Numbered from the stretch's first letter, positions 1 to 7,579 are shown. The stretch is DNA of 12,101 nucleotides from Legionella longbeachae (GCA_016191305.1 JACPOX010000131.1:1-12101); one strand, 5' to 3'. A program made the numbers and translations. Notes: a model not told the origin generated them from the sequence alone.

Positions 1-1724
1 TTTTCTGGCTCCAATTCAATTTCTAGCGTGGGATACATATCCAACATCTTTTGCATATAGTTTGTATTATAGGGAGCCATAGCCAAACGCTCTACTCCAT
101 TATTTTTATTAGGGGAAGCATTCCAGCGTTGTGCCGCTTTGATAAATTCTTTAATGTTTTCTGATTCCAAAAACTGATCATAACGAGTTATTCCTTCTGG
201 AAACGCTTTCCCCAAGTGATTTCTGACCCTATATTTTTTTTCATGTAAAAACTCCATAAACTCCTGTTCAAAACGTTGGATTCCCGTAGTATCAGGATGG
301 GTTACAACATCAACAGCAAAAATACGCTCATCAGGGGCATTTGTACTTGTTGGCGATAATCCACCATTACTTCCTTTCACATGACGAACGTACACCGCAT
401 AAGTTATTGGATATTCTCTTTGTTCTGCTGCTTGATTCACCTGTTTTTCAATTTGCTCTAGAATTCCTTCTAATTGTTCTCCCGCCTGATTGTCTTTAAC
501 CGGTATAAAATAATCTACATCGCGCATCTTTTTGGGAAAAGCAACTTGGGGATGAGTAATATGATTTTCAAAATCAACTATAGCTTTGGTGCCTCGAGAC
601 TCAATAGACTGAGCAGCTGCAATTAACATCATCTCGGGCAATAATTGTTTTAATTCCGAATCAACCAAAAAGCTCATCAAGTCATCCCCAAGTCTTACTT
701 CTACTTCTTGAAAGAATGAAGTCGTGGTGGGTGCATAACTTGGTTTAGTTTTTTGTGTTGGTTTATCCGTTGTGAAATTCCACATTCGCACTTGCCATTG
801 GTGAATTTTTTTACTGATTTCAGAATTAGATGCACTTGGCATTCCCATGATGCTAACATATTGGTTATTTTTTAATAAATCACCAAGCTTCCCTTTCATT
901 TCTTGAGTATTATGAAACATAACTACAGTTTCGCGTAAATTGAATGCCTGTACCGCACGTAATTTGACACTTAAAACCACACCCAAAAAACCACTATGTG
1001 CGCTACACAAGGTGTCAAAATCCTTATGATCACGGTTCAATTCACGAATGGTTCCATCTATATCACAGACTCTGATCGACTCAATTAAACCACTTACAGC
1101 GGGCTCATCTTTACCTGTTCCATGTCCACCTGTACCCGCCAACCCCACAACACTCGCCCAGCAAAGCATACTCAGGGTTGATGAAGATAAATTATTTTTT
1201 CTTAAAAACTCTGAATATTCAGCAACCTGCATTCCCGCACTAACCTCTACCAAGGTCGCCGGAAGTTTATGAATGGGATTCTCCAGATTAAGCCAGCTTG
1301 GTTTTGTTTCAATAGGTCCCAGAACTTTTGCCTTATGAAATTTCTTTTTAAAACGAATAATAATATCAGTCCCTTCACCATCGGGTGAAGCTCTGCCACC
1401 AACCACTTCTGAAAAAGAATAACTGCCTTTGCTATACTCTTCTTCTTGAACCTTAGACCAAGGAAACAGGCAACAGCTCAAGCTCTTAGCACCCCACCCT
1501 GCTGTAGCTCTCAAGGTAATTTTGTTCTCCGGTATTCTGTCTTTATTTAATTTTTTTACTTGTTTCATAATCAACTGCACTTGTTCTTCACTTTCTACAT
1601 CAACAACTAGAGCCCCCGGATTGTTTACCGTCTCCATATAGTTTGACCAGCCTTGACTGAAAGAAATTTTATTGTGCTTTAACATCGCTATAAATTGGAA
1701 TTTTAACTGAGAAGGGAAAGCCAT
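1..1724 (-). CDS. FAD-linked oxidase of the aldonolactone/alditol oxidase type, partial (C-terminus beyond the window)
   Basis: This frame is open from an ATG at 1724 to the window edge (574 codons, no stop), so the gene is truncated only by the window. An AAGGAGT ribosome site sits just before the ATG. It reads as a PCMH-type FAD-binding oxidase. Residues 34-60 (NNPGALVVDVESEEQVQ...) are the usual opening strand and helix, and residues 70-83 (ITLRATAGWGAKS) stand where the family has the first FAD loop. Residues 194-204 (GLAGTGGHGTG) match the glycine-rich pyrophosphate loop, followed by SGLIESIRVCDIDGTIREL. In sugar-lactone and alditol oxidases the first loop normally carries a histidine bound covalently to flavin (GxGHS). 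Here the position reads WGAKS, so FAD is probably not covalently held there. No signal peptide is evident. It follows radA by 42 bases on the same strand and may be co-transcribed. The substrate cannot be told from sequence. Confidence 0.8.
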   Translation of the reverse strand, partial: MAFPSQLKFQFIAMLKHNKISFSQGWSNYMETVNNPGALVVDVESEEQVQLIMKQVKKLNKDRIPENKITLRATAGWGAKSLSCCLFPWSKVQEEEYSKGSYSFSEVVGGRASPDGEGTDIIIRFKKKFHKAKVLGPIETKPSWLNLENPIHKLPATLVEVSAGMQVAEYSEFLRKNNLSSSTLSMLCWASVVGLAGTGGHGTGKDEPAVSGLIESIRVCDIDGTIRELNRDHKDFDTLCSAHSGFLGVVLSVKLRAVQAFNLRETVVMFHNTQEMKGKLGDLLKNNQYVSIMGMPSASNSEISKKIHQWQVRMWNFTTDKPTQKTKPSYAPTTTSFFQEVEVRLGDDLMSFLVDSELKQLLPEMMLIAAAQSIESRGTKAIVDFENHITHPQVAFPKKMRDVDYFIPVKDNQAGEQLEGILEQIEKQVNQAAEQREYPITYAVYVRHVKGSNGGLSPTSTNAPDERIFAVDVVTHPDTTGIQRFEQEFMEFLHEKKYRVRNHLGKAFPEGITRYDQFLESENIKEFIKAAQRWNASPNKNNGVERLAMAPYNTNYMQKMLDMYPTLEIELEPE

Positions 1725-1766
1725 AATTACTCCTTTTATTATTATGAGAACTAGGGTCAAAAGCCC

Positions 1767-3119
1767 CTACATTTTCTCTAAAACTTCATGTAAATATTTA
1801 ACAGGCTCTATTACCATAGAGGAGTTATGCTGTTTGGGGGCATTGGCAAAAGGGACGATTGCACGTTTGAAGCCATGTTTTGCAGCTTCTTTTAAGCGTT
1901 CTTGTCCGCTTTGCACCGGTCTAATTTCACCAGCCAAACCTACTTCACCAAAAATAATGGTTTCACTATCAAAAACACGATTACGTAAACTGGAAACTAC
2001 CGCTGCTAGTAAGGCCAAATCCGATCCTGTCTCAGTAACTTTCACCCCTCCAACTACATTAATGAAAATATCCTGATCATAGGTGGCGATACCACCATGT
2101 CGATGTAGGACAGCCAGTAATATAGCTAAACGATTGGATTCTAGGCCCACTGTAACACGCTTAGATTGTTGTCCATGTGCTTCATCTACCAATGCCTGCA
2201 CTTCAACCAACATCGGGCGAGATCCTTCCCATGTTACCATAACTGCACTACCGGATGTAGGCTCAGGTTGGCGTGACAAAAAAATTGCTGAAGGATTAGC
2301 AACTTCTTTTAGCCCCTTATCAGTCATAGCAAATATACCTAGTTCATTGACTGCACCAAAACGGTTTTTAATTGCCCGAATCACCCTGAAACGACTATCA
2401 CTTTGCCCTTCAAAATATAAAACGCTGTCCACCATATGTTCCAAAACCCGAGGTCCAGCCAAAGCACCTTCTTTAGTAACATGCCCTACCAAAAATACTG
2501 ATGTCTGGGTCATTTTGGCAAAACGAACCAATTGAGCAGCTGATTCACGTACTTGACTTACGCCACCTGGAGCAGAGCTGATGGTTTCTGTAAAAATCGT
2601 TTGAATGGAATCAATTACTAAGATTTTGGGATGTTCTTTTTGTGCATGCGCAAGAATGGATTCGACTTGTGTCTCAGCTAAAAGCCTTAAACCCGCTAAA
2701 GGCAATCCCAAACGTTTGGCTCGCATAGCAACCTGCTGTAGGGACTCTTCACCTGTAACATATAAAACGGGTTCTTGCAGGGAAAGATTGGCCAGTGTTT
2801 GCAATAATAAAGTGGATTTACCAATACCGGGATCGCCGCCAATAAGTACTACAGATCCATAAACTAAACCACCACCGAGTACTCTGTTTAACTCGGTTAA
2901 ACCACAATCCATACGCACTTCTTTATCCATGACGACGTCTTCTACAGCAGTAATCACCGAACGTTGGTTTACCCAGGAGGCTGTGCGCGAATTACGACTG
3001 GGAGGTACTACACCTTCTTCAGCAATCGTATTCCACGCGCCACAGTGTGTACATTGTCCCGCCCATTGCTTAAAAAGCGCAGCACATTGAGTGCAAACAA
3101 ATTGGGTTTTTGTTTTCAT
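1767..3119 (-). CDS. radA: DNA repair protein RadA (Sms), RecA-like branch-migration ATPase
   Basis: RadA is a cytoplasmic hexameric helicase/ATPase that extends and resolves recombination intermediates during repair and transformation. The 450-residue protein is close to the usual length (about 460) and complete. A four-cysteine zinc finger lies at C9, C12, C23 and C26. Walker A is GGDPGIGKS (94-102) and Walker B is ILVIDS (166-171). The RadA-specific KNRFG motif is at 251-255. The C-terminal Lon-like domain shows GGVKVTETGSDLALLAA (from 357) and GEVGLAGEIRPV (391-402); in this family that domain is a structural scaffold rather than an active protease. The ATG has only a weak upstream GGA. 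The gene is divergent from xseB, and the FAD-linked oxidase follows it. I found no convincing sigma-70 promoter for it in 3120-3215. Confidence 0.97.
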   Translation of the reverse strand: MKTKTQFVCTQCAALFKQWAGQCTHCGAWNTIAEEGVVPPSRNSRTASWVNQRSVITAVEDVVMDKEVRMDCGLTELNRVLGGGLVYGSVVLIGGDPGIGKSTLLLQTLANLSLQEPVLYVTGEESLQQVAMRAKRLGLPLAGLRLLAETQVESILAHAQKEHPKILVIDSIQTIFTETISSAPGGVSQVRESAAQLVRFAKMTQTSVFLVGHVTKEGALAGPRVLEHMVDSVLYFEGQSDSRFRVIRAIKNRFGAVNELGIFAMTDKGLKEVANPSAIFLSRQPEPTSGSAVMVTWEGSRPMLVEVQALVDEAHGQQSKRVTVGLESNRLAILLAVLHRHGGIATYDQDIFINVVGGVKVTETGSDLALLAAVVSSLRNRVFDSETIIFGEVGLAGEIRPVQSGQERLKEAAKHGFKRAIVPFANAPKQHNSSMVIEPVKYLHEVLEKM

Positions 3120-3219
3120 GCTTAATCCATCTTATTTTATTACACCATAATATACACGATTTATTCTATCGAATCTTGATCGCTAGACCGAACCTAAACT
3201 TGATATAGCGACACTATGG

Positions 3220-3247
3220 TTGAATACTTAAAACAACTAAGTATAAT
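3220..3247 (+). promoter_or_regulatory. Sigma-70 promoter of xseB-ispA
   Basis: A TTGAAT -35 box (3220-3225) and a perfect TATAAT -10 box (3242-3247) are separated by 16 bases. Transcription would begin near 3254, about 25 bases before the xseB ATG at 3279. An in-frame ATG at 3216 lies upstream of the promoter, so it cannot be the start for transcripts from here. Confidence 0.75.
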
Positions 3248-3278
3248 CAATACACTTTGCACTATCAGGACAAAATCC

Positions 3279-3497
3279 ATGAGTAAAGGCATTCATTTTG
3301 AACAGTCGATCACAGAACTGGAAGAAATTGTCAGGCAGTTGGAAAAAGGAGAACTTTCGTTGGAAGATTCTTTAAAACAATTTGAAAAAGGAATTGGCCT
3401 GGCGAGACATTGCCAAAATGTGCTACAGAAAGCAGAACAAAAAATAGAAACATTAACTAGCGCAGAACCCAGTCCGGATGAACCATTAAATGATTAA
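3279..3497 (+). CDS. xseB: Exodeoxyribonuclease VII small subunit
   Basis: XseB is the small helical subunit that coats the XseA catalytic chain; the complex degrades single-stranded DNA from both ends in mismatch and recombination repair. The 72-residue product ([10 protein letters not shown]...) has the family core [20 protein letters not shown], then [19 protein letters not shown] and a charged helix KAEQKIETL, ending in an acidic tail. E. coli XseB is 80 residues. I chose the ATG at 3279 over the in-frame ATG at 3216. The longer start would add 21 residues not seen in the family and lies upstream of the promoter, whereas 3279 has an AGGA site 8 bases before it. The 3' end overlaps ispA by 8 bases (ATGATTAA), which suggests translational coupling. 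The xseB-ispA order is the same as in E. coli. Confidence 0.93.
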   Translation: MSKGIHFEQSITELEEIVRQLEKGELSLEDSLKQFEKGIGLARHCQNVLQKAEQKIETLTSAEPSPDEPLND

Positions 3498-4368
3498 TCA
3501 TTTCATAGAACGCCATGAAGAGTTCCTAAAGCAAGTCATCAATAACTCTTCTGTACCTGCCACAACCATACGTTCTGCAATAAAATACTCCTTATTTCCT
3601 GGTGGAAAAAGAATCAGACCTATTCTGGTGTATTTAACCGGAAACTTGCTTGATGTAGATTTAAAAGTTCTGGATGTTATTGCTGCAGCTATAGAATTAA
3701 CTCATTGTTATTCTTTAATTCATGATGATCTTCCAGCAATGGACAACGATGATCTACGTCGTGGAAAACCAAGTTGTCATAAAGCTTTTGATGAAGCAAC
3801 TGCAATTTTAGTTGGTGATGGCATGCAAGCTTTGGCCATAGAAATCCTTTTAACCCATCTTTCCCCCTTGTTACTACCCTCGCAAGTCATCGCCATTAGC
3901 CTTGCTCTAGTTAAATCCAGTGGTATTAGTGGTATGGTGAGCGGACAAAGCATGGACTTATCCGAATTAGCAAAATCATCCATTGATGAAGAACTACTAA
4001 GAAAAATTCACTATCTTAAAACAGGACAACTTATTTTAGCCTGTATTGAAATGGTTTTATCAGCACATTCAGCTCCCAAAGAATGGCAGAGTGCATTAAG
4101 AACTTATGCCAATCACATCGGTCTTGTTTTTCAAATGCAAGATGATTATTTGGACCAGTATGCTCCAGCTGAATTTTTAGGTAAAGGTCGATCCTCTGAT
4201 TTAGCTAATCAAAAAACTACCTTTGCCTCTTTATACTCTAAAAACGAATTGGAAGAAGAAATAAACAAACATTTTCAAATTGCACTTGATGCATTAAACA
4301 TTTTTGATCAAAAAGCCCTTGCATTGATTGATTTAACTAAGGAATTGCAAAGGCGCAGTCAATTATAG
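3490..4368 (+). CDS. ispA: Farnesyl diphosphate synthase (short-chain polyprenyl synthetase)
   Basis: The enzyme condenses isopentenyl diphosphate with dimethylallyl and then geranyl diphosphate to give farnesyl diphosphate, the precursor of undecaprenyl lipid carrier, quinone side chains and heme O. The 292-residue length matches E. coli IspA (299). Visible motifs are GGKRIRP (38-44), which binds the isopentenyl substrate; the first aspartate-rich motif DDLPAMD (79-85) followed by NDDLRRGKP; and the second aspartate-rich motif QDDYLD (217-222). Tyr74, five residues before the first motif, is the same as in E. coli IspA (HAYSLIHDD), which favours a C15 product over C20. The start lies inside the end of xseB, with no strong ribosome site of its own. 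In E. coli dxs follows; here the toxin-antitoxin pair lies downstream on the opposite strand. Confidence 0.95.
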   Translation: MINHFIERHEEFLKQVINNSSVPATTIRSAIKYSLFPGGKRIRPILVYLTGNLLDVDLKVLDVIAAAIELTHCYSLIHDDLPAMDNDDLRRGKPSCHKAFDEATAILVGDGMQALAIEILLTHLSPLLLPSQVIAISLALVKSSGISGMVSGQSMDLSELAKSSIDEELLRKIHYLKTGQLILACIEMVLSAHSAPKEWQSALRTYANHIGLVFQMQDDYLDQYAPAEFLGKGRSSDLANQKTTFASLYSKNELEEEINKHFQIALDALNIFDQKALALIDLTKELQRRSQL

Positions 4369-4382
4369 CTACAACTAATAAT

Positions 4383-4399
4383 AGGGTCTGTTGACAACG
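4383..4399. repeat. Sequence resembling an insertion-sequence end, between ispA and the toxin gene
   Basis: The short gap after ispA (4369-4402) contains AGGGTCTGTTGACAACG. This resembles terminal repeats of some transposable elements (a GGGTCTGTTGACA-like start), but I see no matching inverted copy elsewhere in the window and no transposase. It also contains a consensus TTGACA (4391-4396) pointing right into the antisense strand of the toxin gene, without a good -10 box. It may be a scar of insertion or chance. Confidence 0.2.
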
Positions 4400-4402
4400 A
4401 AA

Positions 4403-4723
4403 TTATAAACTTAATACTTGCCGCAAACCTTCATCAAGAGAATCTAAATCTTTATCAGAAAGTGCGCCTATGAAACTCTTTAATCTACTTTTATCAACAG
4501 TTCTAATCTGATCACAAACAGCAGTTACAGGCTTATTAAGGCAGGTGACTGATATAGTTATTGGGGGTCTAGCTGAAGCCGATGTGAAAAGAGGAACAAC
4601 AACTAGAGTATGCCTTGCCTGGTTGATTGGAGTTGCACCTACTAATACACAAGGACGTTGTTTATTGATTTCTGAGCCAGTTGTCGGATTAAGATCTATC
4701 CAATAAATATCACCACGATTCAT
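4403..4723 (-). CDS. MazF/PemK-family endoribonuclease toxin
   Basis: MazF-type toxins are cytoplasmic sequence-specific RNases that cut mRNA, sometimes rRNA or tRNA, when their antitoxin is degraded. The family signature is clear: MNRGDIYWIDLNPTTGSE at the N-terminus, KQRPCVLV (the conserved catalytic Arg), VVVPLFTS (the conserved Thr after the third strand) and VCDQIRTVDKSRL in the second half. All key residues are present, so it looks active. I chose the ATG at 4723 (106 residues) because family members begin close to the RGDIYW strand. An upstream in-frame ATG at 4735 would add four residues (MDLL); neither has a good ribosome site. Either start lies within the end of the antitoxin gene, a typical coupled arrangement. 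The 3' end is just 34 bases from the ispA stop, convergent. Confidence 0.9.
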   Translation of the reverse strand: MNRGDIYWIDLNPTTGSEINKQRPCVLVGATPINQARHTLVVVPLFTSASARPPITISVTCLNKPVTAVCDQIRTVDKSRLKSFIGALSDKDLDSLDEGLRQVLSL

Positions 4724-4943
4724 CAGCAAATCCATCTTGAAGAGTTACATCCCAGTCGTTCATTTCTTCACTCAATGCTTTATCTTGCTCAACAGCGATA
4801 GCACATTCATAAAGTGCTTTTTCACGTTTTTCTATTTCCTTCTCTATTAATTCAACAATAACTTTACTACGTTGCTTTGGGGGTATAGAAGCTCGCATTC
4901 GAGAAGCAATTTTATCCGGCATTGAAATAAGAACTTTAGTCAT
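4710..4943 (-). CDS. Ribbon-helix-helix antitoxin partner of the MazF toxin
   Basis: The product (77 residues, MTKVLISMPDKI...) is a small acidic-tailed protein. Its N-terminal strand TKVLISMPDKIASRMR, followed by PPKQRSKVIVELIEKEIEKRE, fits a ribbon-helix-helix (CopG/MetJ-like) DNA-binding fold. The C-terminal half is rich in Glu and Asp (EMNDWDVTLQDGFADESW), as expected for the part that wraps around and blocks MazF. The ATG at 4943 has a GGAG site six bases upstream. An in-frame ATG at 4964 lies within the -10 box of the promoter and so is not used. The antitoxin is encoded first and overlaps the toxin by 14 bases. It probably represses its own promoter through the adjacent repeats. The family assignment is from pattern, not from a search. 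Confidence 0.82.
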   Translation of the reverse strand: MTKVLISMPDKIASRMRASIPPKQRSKVIVELIEKEIEKREKALYECAIAVEQDKALSEEMNDWDVTLQDGFADESW

Positions 4944-4953
4944 AATAATCTCC

Positions 4954-4991
4954 ACTATATACAATATAGTATATCCTATATCTCATATCAA
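4954..4991. promoter_or_regulatory. Likely operator: 7-bp phased ATATNNN repeats plus a 7-bp-arm palindrome over the promoter
   Basis: Reading the plus strand, five consecutive 7-base units at 4957, 4964, 4971, 4978 and 4985 each begin with ATAT (the last three with ATATC). The first units are also part of a perfect inverted repeat at 4954-4970, ACTATAT and ATATAGT around ACA. The array covers the -35 box, spacer, -10 box and start site. Ribbon-helix-helix repressors bind short direct or inverted repeats as cooperating dimers, so this is a sensible autoregulatory operator. Binding itself is inferred. Confidence 0.55.
4963..4991 (-). promoter_or_regulatory. Promoter of the toxin-antitoxin operon
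   Basis: On the minus strand TTGATA (4991-4986) is followed after exactly 17 bases by TATATT (4968-4963), a strong sigma-70 layout. Transcription would begin around 4956, leaving a very short leader that contains the GGAG ribosome site at 4953-4950 and the antitoxin ATG at 4943. Confidence 0.7.
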
Positions 4992-5042
4992 TTAATAGCA
5001 GAAAAAAGGGCGAATTTGCTTAGCGCACTGAATGCTTACTCT

Positions 5043-5758
5043 CTAACTCTTTCTCTTTACAATTTGTGATATAGGAATCATTGTTTCTACCCCTAAATCA
5101 GTCTTTCTTTGCTCGCCCTTCCAGGCATGCCCATAAACTACTTCGTAGGTTAACGGGTATTTTCCTTTATCTGTTTGCAAAGCAGCATAATTCTGTTCGA
5201 ATTGTCGCCAAGCTGTTTTTCCCGTCAATCCCTGATTTCTTTGTGGGTTAATATTTTTAACTCCTTGAGCTTTTAAAGCCTGCAAGAGCTTTGGCAAAGT
5301 TTGATAATGCACCGCCAATAATTCCATATCCATTACGGGTTCTAAAAAATGTTCTGCCATCAGGCAATCGCCTACATCATGCATATCGGCAAACTCATTC
5401 ACATGCGCATATGGGTTCACCCCGGACCATGCCTTTTTTAGTTCTATAAACGTATCCGGACCCAACGTAGTAAACATGAAACATCCATTAACGTTCAGCT
5501 TTGTTTCTTTTGAGCTTGCTGTAACATAACCTTTGCCAAATCCAACCCCACCACTTGGGCTTTTGGATACATCTTTAGCAATTCATTGGAAAAAAAACCG
5601 GGTCCGCATCCTAAATCAAGAATCCGTTGAGGCTTAATAGTCAAATATTGCAAACGATCTAACAAACGTAAGCCAATTTCTTGCTGAACTTTGGCAGCAG
5701 ATTCATACCCTTTGGCATGTTGATTAAATGCCTTGCTAATTTCGGTGATAAAAGCCAT
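5043..5758 (-). pseudogene. bioC: Broken bioC (malonyl-ACP O-methyltransferase) with an internal out-of-frame deletion
   Basis: BioC methylates malonyl-ACP to disguise it as a substrate for fatty-acid synthesis in the first step of pimeloyl/biotin synthesis. The upstream part (5758-5495, 87 residues, MAFITEISKAFNQ...) has the BioC N-terminus, SAM motif I DLGCGPG (48-54) and the acidic SAM-ribose residue in VVGLDLAK, then meets TGA at 5497-5495. From about 5495 to 5043 another frame encodes the BioC C-terminal half: NVNGCFMFTTLGPDTF, the HDVGDCLMAEHFLEPVMDME segment, then LTYEVVYGHAW and an end at TAG. The stretch that should link them (the D-LPF--FDLV segment and the following helix) is absent, by my estimate some 40-60 codons. 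A deletion whose junction lies near 5496-5500 and shifts frame explains both the stop and the loss. The second frame has an ATG at 5477, but a product from it would lack the SAM site. The gene is divergent from comF, with 36 bases between starts. Confidence 0.85.
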
Positions 5759-5794
5759 TATAAAACCTGGAAAAATTACAGGAATCCAACACTC

Positions 5795-6499
5795 GTGCGC
5801 CAGAAAATATGGAGTTTAACACAAAGTTTGCGCTTGTCCTCTATATGCTCACTATGCAATCAATTTCATAACAGTAGAATGGCTGTTTGTTCTCAGTGTA
5901 TTGAATTGCTTACCCCATTAGGCCCCGCGTGCCAACATTGTGCCTACCCTTTAGCTGATACCCAATATTTAGTTTGCGGACGCTGCATTAAAAAAACACC
6001 GCACTTTGATCGTGCAATGATTCAATATACTTTTGAAGAGCCTTTGCGCAGTCTTTTGCATTTGTTTAAATATCACAATGGCCTTTATCTGGGATCTTTT
6101 TTGTGTCACTTGATGATGCAAACAGTCCGAAACTATGAAAAAATGCCTGAATGTTTAATTCCCGTCCCTATGCATCCTCAAAGAATTAAGCTGCGTGGAT
6201 TCAACCAAGCAGCGATTTTGGCCTTATCTTTAGCAAAAAAATTACAGCTACCCTGTGATTTAAGCAGTTGTCAAAAAATTCTTAATACTGCAGCACAAGC
6301 CAGTCTTGATGGCGAGCAGCGACAAAAAAATTTACGCCATGCTTTTAAAACAAAAAGAATTTCTTTTCAACATGTTGCAATTATTGATGATCTTTTAACA
6401 ACCGGTCGTACTGCCAATGAACTGGCATTTACTTTAAAAAAATCTGGAGTAAAACAAGTCGATGTCTGGTGTTGTGCCCGAACTGTTTATAAAGACTAA
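5795..6499 (+). CDS. comF: ComF-family amidophosphoribosyltransferase-like protein (competence/DNA utilisation)
   Basis: ComF proteins are needed for natural transformation in several bacteria, where the Bacillus and Helicobacter versions assist transport of the incoming single strand across the inner membrane; the E. coli relative is GntX/YhgH. The product has an N-terminal zinc-binding region (ICSLC, then VCSQC, ACQHC and VCGRC pairs), a middle segment with LIPVPMHPQRIKLRGFNQA, and the phosphoribosyltransferase signature VAIIDDLLTTGRTANEL near the C-terminus. I chose a GTG start at 5795 (234 residues, close to the family's 227-240). Extending upstream to the ATG at 5681 would run the N-terminus through the start of bioC on the other strand. 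An AGGA lies 11 bases before the GTG, rather far, so the start is only moderately sure. The end is 3 bases from the convergent protease gene. Confidence 0.88.
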   Translation: MRQKIWSLTQSLRLSSICSLCNQFHNSRMAVCSQCIELLTPLGPACQHCAYPLADTQYLVCGRCIKKTPHFDRAMIQYTFEEPLRSLLHLFKYHNGLYLGSFLCHLMMQTVRNYEKMPECLIPVPMHPQRIKLRGFNQAAILALSLAKKLQLPCDLSSCQKILNTAAQASLDGEQRQKNLRHAFKTKRISFQHVAIIDDLLTTGRTANELAFTLKKSGVKQVDVWCCARTVYKD

Positions 6500-6502
6500 G
6501 GC

Positions 6503-7567
6503 CTACAATCGTTGTAAATCATTCATCATTAAATGCATCAGTACCACGCAAAATACAATAAATACCAGTCGGTGTAATAAAAGTTCCATCGCCACAGATA
6601 CCGGCTTACCTCGCATTTTTTCAACCAGGGCATAGACAATAGAACCTCCATCTAATCCTGGAATAGGAAATAGATTAATTAAAGCAACCACAAGGCTTAA
6701 ACTGGCAATGAAAAAAATAAAAACAGTTAGTCCTTGCATAAATGAAGCTACTGAAGCAGCAAAAATACCCAAAGGCCCTAACAATACTGAAAAGGGAATG
6801 ACGCCTGAAAATAATTGTTTCAAAATCATTAGAAAAAAATAAATCATATTGCCAATGGCCTCATTGCTTTGGTGTATTGCTGCCAAAATTGATGGTGCTT
6901 GAAGTATTTTTTGTGGAGCCGACAAATTGGGTTTAATACCGAGCTGTTCTAATAAAGAGAGTTTTCTTCCACTAAACTTCACCTGACTTAAATCAAGCGT
7001 GGCTGTCGATTCTTGGCCATTGGTATTACTTAATGTCACTGGGATATCTTTTTTTCCCCATAAGATAACTAACTGCATTCCTACATCACCCCAAGTAGGA
7101 GTAGCTCGGCCTCCAATTGATACAAAATGTTCGCCTGAGCTGATTCCAGACTGGGCTACAGTACTATTTGCTTGCACTTCCTGAATTTCTGGTAAGGTAT
7201 AATTTAGACCTATACTGTAAACCACTACAAAAGCAATCCATGCTGTAATAAGATTTGCAGCAACTCCCGCTAATAAAATAAGAATACGCTGCCAAATAGG
7301 CTTTTTATCAAAACAACCCGAATATTCTGCAGGATCAATAGGACTAATTCTTGTATTTTCTAATTGAACATAACCACCCAAAGGAAATAAAGCCCATATC
7401 CATTCGCATCCATTCTGATTTTTCCATCGCAACAGTGGTTTACCAAAACCTATTGAAATTTTTTTAATTTTTACCTGAAAAATGCGCGCCACTAATGCAT
7501 GCCCACCTTCATGTATTCCAACCACTAGGATTAATGTAACTATTATGGCTATAATTGCCAAAAACAT
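6503..7567 (-). CDS. M50 family intramembrane zinc metalloprotease, RseP-like, with a single PDZ domain
   Basis: Site-2 proteases cut transmembrane segments of anti-sigma factors or signal peptides inside the inner membrane. The zinc site HEGGH is at 19-23, at the end of the first membrane helix (about 3-18). PLGGYVQL (62-69) is the conserved membrane re-entrant strand. A second helix spans about 96-118. Residues 125-180 look like one PDZ domain (TVAQSGISSGEHFVSIGG). The third zinc ligand lies in NLFPIPGLDGG (298-308, Asp306), followed by a last helix about 330-348. At 354 residues it is nearly 100 shorter than E. coli RseP (450), which has two PDZ domains. It is also not in the dxr-cdsA-rseP-bamA setting, so it may be a paralogue with another target. 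An AAAGGAG ribosome site precedes the ATG. A small unknown gene ends 12 bases upstream. Confidence 0.9.
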   Translation of the reverse strand: MFLAIIAIIVTLILVVGIHEGGHALVARIFQVKIKKISIGFGKPLLRWKNQNGCEWIWALFPLGGYVQLENTRISPIDPAEYSGCFDKKPIWQRILILLAGVAANLITAWIAFVVVYSIGLNYTLPEIQEVQANSTVAQSGISSGEHFVSIGGRATPTWGDVGMQLVILWGKKDIPVTLSNTNGQESTATLDLSQVKFSGRKLSLLEQLGIKPNLSAPQKILQAPSILAAIHQSNEAIGNMIYFFLMILKQLFSGVIPFSVLLGPLGIFAASVASFMQGLTVFIFFIASLSLVVALINLFPIPGLDGGSIVYALVEKMRGKPVSVAMELLLHRLVFIVFCVVLMHLMMNDLQRL

Positions 7568-7579
7568 AAATCACTCCTT

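Noticed and set aside
1048..1272. 74-codon plus-strand open frame
   Set aside because: Antisense to the FAD-linked oxidase, whose reading frame is continuous and has its glycine-rich FAD loop here.
1744..2862. Several plus-strand open frames of 85-150 codons opposite radA
   Set aside because: They lie antisense to a complete, motif-rich radA, show no family resemblance and have no ribosome sites; they are by-products of the coding strand.
4994..5042. Possible terminator of bioC near the T-run at 5011-5006 (minus strand)
   Set aside because: A T-run is present but no stem of convincing length precedes it.
5043..5477. The C-terminal bioC part as an independent 144-residue gene
   Set aside because: Homology-like sequence continues upstream of its ATG (NVNGCF) and it lacks the SAM-binding half, so it is a remnant rather than a separate gene.
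6504..6516. TACAA-TCG-TTGTA inverted repeat between comF and the protease
   Set aside because: Five weak pairs within the last codons of the protease gene and no T-run; too weak for a bidirectional terminator call.
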